Assembly (NCBI GenBank): GCA_964196565.1
Contig: CAXMUH010000116.1
Coordinates: 1 to 8,397 of the forward strand
Source of the DNA: 2-12-FULL-42-15 sp964196565
GTDB lineage: Bacteria; Pseudomonadota; Gammaproteobacteria; Coxiellales; Coxiellaceae
DNA length: 8,397 nt
Direction of reading: 5' to 3'
Below, piece by piece: positions 5,515 to 8,397 of this stretch. Numbering within the stretch: position 1 is the stretch's first letter; every line of letters begins with the position of its first letter. Below the pieces are notes generated by a model. It had not been told where the DNA came from, made no database searches, and was given only the letters and a program-made list of their open reading frames with translations. A program made the position numbers and the translations under genes.

Positions 5515-6296
5515 TTGACAGTGTCTTGGTGCCAAAATGGCGTATCTAAAACCGGCGTACTGGGTTTGGCAGCCAATCTTGTTGGCATAATTCCCGCTTG
5601 ATAAGCCTGTCTGCCGGCGCTAACGGCATTTTTAAAAGCTAATGCCATTTTCACGGGGTTTGTTGCATTGGCTAGCGCACTATTTAATAAAACTGCGTCA
5701 AACCCGAGCTCTAACGCACGTGCCGCATCGGATGGTTTGCCAATTCCAGCATCTACAATCAAAGGCGTATTTTTGAAACGGGCACGTAAAACAGATAACT
5801 GATAAGGATTAATAAGACCTTTACCAGAACCAATGGGGGCAGCCCATGGCATTAATACTTTACACCCCGCGTCCAATAAACGCATACATAAAATTAAATC
5901 ATCTGTGCAATAGGGCAAAACATTAAACCCTCGATCGATGAGTTCTTTTGACGCTTTAACTAATTCAAATGGATCTGGCGCCAAAGTGTAATCATCGCCT
6001 ATAACTTCTAATTTAATCCAATTGGTTTGAAAAATCTCGCGCCCCATTTCAGCTGTTGTAATCGCGTCATGTGCATTATGACAACCCGCCGTATTAGGTA
6101 AAATTCGCAACCCAAGTTGTTGGATGCTTTGCCAAAATGGGTTAGCACCTTGATGGTTTTGTTCGCGCTTTAATGAGACGGTGATAATTTCAGCCGCTGA
6201 TGATTCAATCGCATTACACATAATTTCAAGGGAGGGATAACCTGCCGTGCCGATTAATAATCGGCTTTTGAATTTTTCAGCATACAACTCCAACAT
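5511..6296 (-). CDS. thiG: Thiazole synthase
   Basis: 261 residues, the usual family length. ThiG condenses deoxyxylulose-5-phosphate, dehydroglycine and the sulfur carried on ThiS-thiocarboxylate into the thiazole phosphate moiety, as a cytoplasmic TIM barrel. Visible motifs are SRLLIGTAGYPS (11-22), EIITVSLKR (36-44), ILPNTAGC (65-72), and WIKLEVIGDD with Lys95 as the Schiff-base lysine. Next come LMPWAAPIGSGKG (148-160), VDAGIGKPSDAA (181-192) and AVLLNSALANA (201-211). A strong AAGGAGGA lies six bases before the start, inside the end of thiS. Its stop overlaps the thiDE start as ATGA, suggesting coupled translation. Confidence 0.95.
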   Translation of the reverse strand: MLELYAEKFKSRLLIGTAGYPSLEIMCNAIESSAAEIITVSLKREQNHQGANPFWQSIQQLGLRILPNTAGCHNAHDAITTAEMGREIFQTNWIKLEVIGDDYTLAPDPFELVKASKELIDRGFNVLPYCTDDLILCMRLLDAGCKVLMPWAAPIGSGKGLINPYQLSVLRARFKNTPLIVDAGIGKPSDAARALELGFDAVLLNSALANATNPVKMALAFKNAVSAGRQAYQAGIMPTRLAAKPSTPVLDTPFWHQDTVK

Positions 6297-6299
6297 AAT

Positions 6300-6503
6300 T
6301 TATCCTCCTTGCATCGGTGTTACACATTCGACTTGATCATCTTCATCCAATATAATATTTGGATATTCGGATCGAGCGACAAAAGCTCGATTAATCGCAA
6401 CAGCACTATATTCCAAGTTGAACTGTTGCTGAGCCAGAAAATCGGCTAAAGTACTTGCTTTTTTTATTTGGTATTTTGCGCCATTAAATACGATGTTTAT
6501 CAT
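6300..6503 (-). CDS. thiS: Sulfur carrier protein ThiS
   Basis: 67 residues with a ubiquitin-like pattern: INIVFNG strand, STLADFLAQQ helix, VAINRAFVAR, and the acidic DEDDQVECVTPM stretch before the C-terminal Gly-Gly. The terminal Gly67 is adenylated by ThiF and converted to the thiocarboxylate that gives sulfur to ThiG. GGGAGGA lies five bases before the ATG and within thiO; the first 20 bases of thiS overlap the end of thiO in another frame. No thiF is present in the window, so the adenylating partner must be encoded elsewhere or upstream of thiC. Confidence 0.95.
   Translation of the reverse strand: MINIVFNGAKYQIKKASTLADFLAQQQFNLEYSAVAINRAFVARSEYPNIILDEDDQVECVTPMQGG
6303..6310 (-). promoter_or_regulatory. 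thiG Shine-Dalgarno formed by the Gly-Gly codons of thiS
   Basis: The minus strand reads CAA GGA GGA TAA ATT ATG. AAGGAGGA, almost a perfect anti-16S complement, is made of the last Gln and the two essential Gly codons of thiS, and lies six bases before the thiG start. The use of GGA for both glycines makes this site possible. Confidence 0.85.
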
Positions 6504-7548
6504 AACATTCCTCCCAAATTGTCGGATAACAACCGACAGATGAAGTTTTTAAATAATTGATCGCCGCTTTTGCCAAAGCTGGTGCTAATAAATAGCCATG
6601 GCGATACAACCCATTGATCGCGAGCATCTTCTTTGCATATTTTATTTTCGGCAATCCGTCTTTTAACGTTGGGCGACAATTCGTTTGTGTATGAATGATA
6701 CGCGCCTCAATAAAGCCTTTATGCACGCTATAAGCCGCGGTCAATAACTCCATCATGCTACGTAATGAAATTGGGCTCTTGTCGTCGGCCTCAATTTCAC
6801 TGGCGCCAACAATATAAATATTATCGGGCCGAGGTGTGATATAAATACTGTAGCGCGGATGTAATAAGCGAATCGGGCGGGTTAAATTTACTTGATCTGC
6901 TTTTAGCCACACCAGCTCACCACGCACCGCGCGTAGATCTTCAAAATTAGATAAAGCACCTGTTCCTCGACAATCAAAAACAAAATCGTATTGCAAACTT
7001 TGGCTCTCGGTTTGAATACACTTCGATTTAACATCAACGACATTAACGTTATCTGCTATTTTAACTTGGGCGTCAATTAAATATTTTTGCAAACTCAGCA
7101 TAAAACTCTGACTATCAATTTGCCCCTCATCAGCAAAATAATATTGATCATTGTGGCTTATTAAATCTGGCTCTAATAATTCCTCTTTATTCAGATGCCG
7201 ATAAGGTGGATCAGACCAATGGGAATTAATTTTTGCTAAATAGGTTTCAAGTTCAGCGGTATCTTGTTGATGCGCCATCACAATCGAGCCGCGCTGTTGG
7301 AAATAAATATCCGGGTTAATCGTTTTTATTATATCAGGCCATAAGTTTAAACTTTTCAAACCAATCTCTGTCACTATGCTTTGTGATTTTTCAAGCTCAG
7401 TAAAGGGCGCAATCATACCAGCCGCACATTTTGCCGCTGATTGAGTTAAATTGCGATCATAAAGCGTAACCTCATATTCCGTGTGTTGCGATAAATAATA
7501 CGCAATAAGTTGCCCCATTAAACCCGCACCCGCAATGGCAATCTTCAT
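6484..7548 (-). CDS. thiO: FAD-dependent glycine oxidase ThiO
   Basis: 354 residues of the DAO/ThiO flavoprotein family. It oxidises glycine to dehydroglycine (iminoglyoxylate), the nitrogen and carbon source for ThiG, and replaces the anaerobic tyrosine lyase ThiH. The Rossmann FAD motif GAGLMG is at 7-12, with Asp31 at the end of the second strand (TLYDRN). Other family marks are CAAGMIAPF (41-49), FDCRGTGA (191-198), RAVRGELVWL (206-215), YITPRPDNIYIVGAS (236-250), CRPTLKDGLP with Arg292, and LYRHGYLLAP with Arg316. These two arginines match the substrate-binding pair known in Bacillus ThiO, from memory. The start overlaps the thiC stop as ATGA. The last codons carry the ribosome site and start of thiS. 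Confidence 0.93.
   Translation of the reverse strand: MKIAIAGAGLMGQLIAYYLSQHTEYEVTLYDRNLTQSAAKCAAGMIAPFTELEKSQSIVTEIGLKSLNLWPDIIKTINPDIYFQQRGSIVMAHQQDTAELETYLAKINSHWSDPPYRHLNKEELLEPDLISHNDQYYFADEGQIDSQSFMLSLQKYLIDAQVKIADNVNVVDVKSKCIQTESQSLQYDFVFDCRGTGALSNFEDLRAVRGELVWLKADQVNLTRPIRLLHPRYSIYITPRPDNIYIVGASEIEADDKSPISLRSMMELLTAAYSVHKGFIEARIIHTQTNCRPTLKDGLPKIKYAKKMLAINGLYRHGYLLAPALAKAAINYLKTSSVGCYPTIWEECYDKHRI
6509..6515 (-). promoter_or_regulatory. thiS Shine-Dalgarno inside thiO
   Basis: GGGAGGA within the Trp-Glu-Glu codons near the thiO C-terminus lies five bases before the thiS ATG at 6503. It fixes that start. A nearer ATG at 6508 is out of frame and meets a stop two codons later. Confidence 0.75.
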
Positions 7549-8397
7549 TGATCGCTGCCAACGGCTTGTCGATATTCGTCTGCTTTATCTTGCAAACCTT
7601 GTTCTGCATACAATTTAAGTTCTTGAGTTATTTTCATCGAACAAAATTTAGGACCGCACATCGAGCAAAATTGGGCGTGTTTGGCGCCGTCCTGCGGTAA
7701 AGTTTCATCATGATACGAACGTGCCGTGTCCGGATCTAACGATAAATTAAATTGGTCTTCCCAGTGAAAATTAAAACGCGCATAGGAAACAGCATCATCG
7801 CGCGCTCTCGCACTGGGATGTCCTTTGGCAAGATCTGCCGCATGTGCCGCTATTTTATAGGCGATAATGCCCTGCTTTACATCATCGCGATTGGGCAAAC
7901 CCAGATGTTCTTTAGGCGTTACATAACACAACATAGCGCACCCGTACCAGCCGATTTGTGCAGCGCCGATAGCACTGGTGATGTGATCATAACCCGGCGC
8001 AATATCGGTGGTTAATGGGCCTAAGGTATAAAATGGCGCCTCAAAACATTCATTTAATTCTTTATCCATATTTTCTTTGATTAAATGCATTGGCACATGT
8101 CCAGGACCTTCGACCATCACTTGAACCTCATGCTTCCAGGCTACTTTGGTTAACTCGCCTAAAGTTTTAAGTTCAGCAAATTGTGCCTCATCATTTGCAT
8201 CTGCAATAGAGCCAGGTCGCAAACCATCACCCAACGAAAAACTAACATCATAGGTACGCATAATTTCGCAAATATCTTCAAAATGCGTATAAAGAAAATT
8301 TTCTTTATGATGCGACAAACACCATTTGGCCATGATTGAGCCTCCGCGTGAAACAATACCTGTTACACGTTTAGCGGTCATGGGCACATAGCGTAGT
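7545..8397 (-). CDS. thiC: HMP-P synthase ThiC, C-terminal part (N-terminus outside window)
   Basis: The last 283 complete codons of a gene that runs off the right edge; known ThiC proteins are about 600 residues. ThiC is a radical-SAM enzyme that rearranges aminoimidazole ribotide into the hydroxymethylpyrimidine phosphate of thiamine. The frame reads LRYVPMTAKRVTG from the edge, continuous with conserved ThiC sequence, so a GTG at 8387 is an internal valine codon and not a start. Other marks are SRGGSIMAKWC, SLGDGLRPGSIADAND, VEGPGHVPMH, TDIAPGYDHITSAIGAA and GWYGCAMLCYVTPKEHLGLP. Near the end CSMCGPKFC gives the CX2CX4C cluster-binding motif that is unusual for radical-SAM enzymes and diagnostic of ThiC. 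It is the first visible gene of the operon and its stop overlaps the thiO start. A TPP riboswitch would be expected upstream, outside the window. Confidence 0.97.
   Translation of the reverse strand, partial: LRYVPMTAKRVTGIVSRGGSIMAKWCLSHHKENFLYTHFEDICEIMRTYDVSFSLGDGLRPGSIADANDEAQFAELKTLGELTKVAWKHEVQVMVEGPGHVPMHLIKENMDKELNECFEAPFYTLGPLTTDIAPGYDHITSAIGAAQIGWYGCAMLCYVTPKEHLGLPNRDDVKQGIIAYKIAAHAADLAKGHPSARARDDAVSYARFNFHWEDQFNLSLDPDTARSYHDETLPQDGAKHAQFCSMCGPKFCSMKITQELKLYAEQGLQDKADEYRQAVGSDQ

Noticed and set aside
5515..5535. Upstream ATG for thiDE, seven codons earlier
   Set aside because: The ATGA overlap at 5514 and the usual ThiD N-terminus favour the downstream start.
7752..8015. 87-codon open frame on the plus strand
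   Set aside because: Antisense to highly conserved thiC; a by-product of its codon usage.
8159..8356. 65-codon open frame on the minus strand
   Set aside because: Overlaps thiC in another frame; the thiC frame carries the conserved motifs.
8385..8387. GTG as a start codon for a 280-residue ThiC
   Set aside because: The frame stays open to the window edge and reads conserved ThiC sequence upstream (LRYV), so the gene is cut by the window and not shortened.
1..8397. CRISPR array, tRNA, rRNA, insertion-sequence transposase, TPP riboswitch
   Set aside because: Looked for on both strands; no spaced direct-repeat array, cloverleaf, transposase motif or THI box was seen. The riboswitch would be expected upstream of thiC, beyond the window.

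Overview
The window looks like a chromosomal segment of an AT-rich gammaproteobacterium, most likely in or near the order Legionellales. This rests on three things: the order thiC-thiO-thiS-thiG-thiDE, an enteric-type ThiE half in a ThiD-ThiE fusion, and CTTAA-type direct repeats with an 11-bp period that resemble the PmrA boxes described for Legionella and Coxiella. No similarity search was possible, so the taxonomy is inference.

Left part (1-2479, minus strand): a two-gene envelope operon. The upstream gene (962-2479) encodes an outer-membrane porin with an unusual Lys/His-rich repeat segment between its signal peptide and its barrel. The downstream gene (948 to the left edge, incomplete) starts 13 bases after the porin stop. 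It encodes an exported protein that appears to join a small PstS-like binding domain, a very basic Lys/Ala-rich linker, and the start of an MltD-type lytic transglycosylase domain in which the position of the catalytic glutamate reads as methionine. This is the most unusual content of the window.

Middle (2480-3019): a 540-base divergent regulatory region with no supported gene. It holds two candidate response-regulator operators with 11-bp periodicity, one facing the porin operon (next to a perfect TATAAT) and one facing the hydrolase, plus two short palindromes. A plus-strand alpha/beta hydrolase gene follows (3020-3919). Between it and the convergent thiamine operon lies a REP/MITE-like palindromic element (about 3944-4070).

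Right part (4093-8397, minus strand): a tightly packed thiamine operon read from right to left, thiC (its 5' part lies outside the window), thiO, thiS, thiG, thiDE. Genes overlap by ATGA or 20 bases, or use Shine-Dalgarno sites inside the preceding gene. ThiC makes HMP-P from AIR. ThiO supplies dehydroglycine from glycine, ThiS carries sulfur and ThiG forms the thiazole. The ThiD half phosphorylates HMP-P and the ThiE half joins HMP-PP to the thiazole phosphate, giving thiamine phosphate. thiF and thiH are not in the window; ThiO fills the role of ThiH. A TPP riboswitch, if present, would lie upstream of thiC beyond the right edge.
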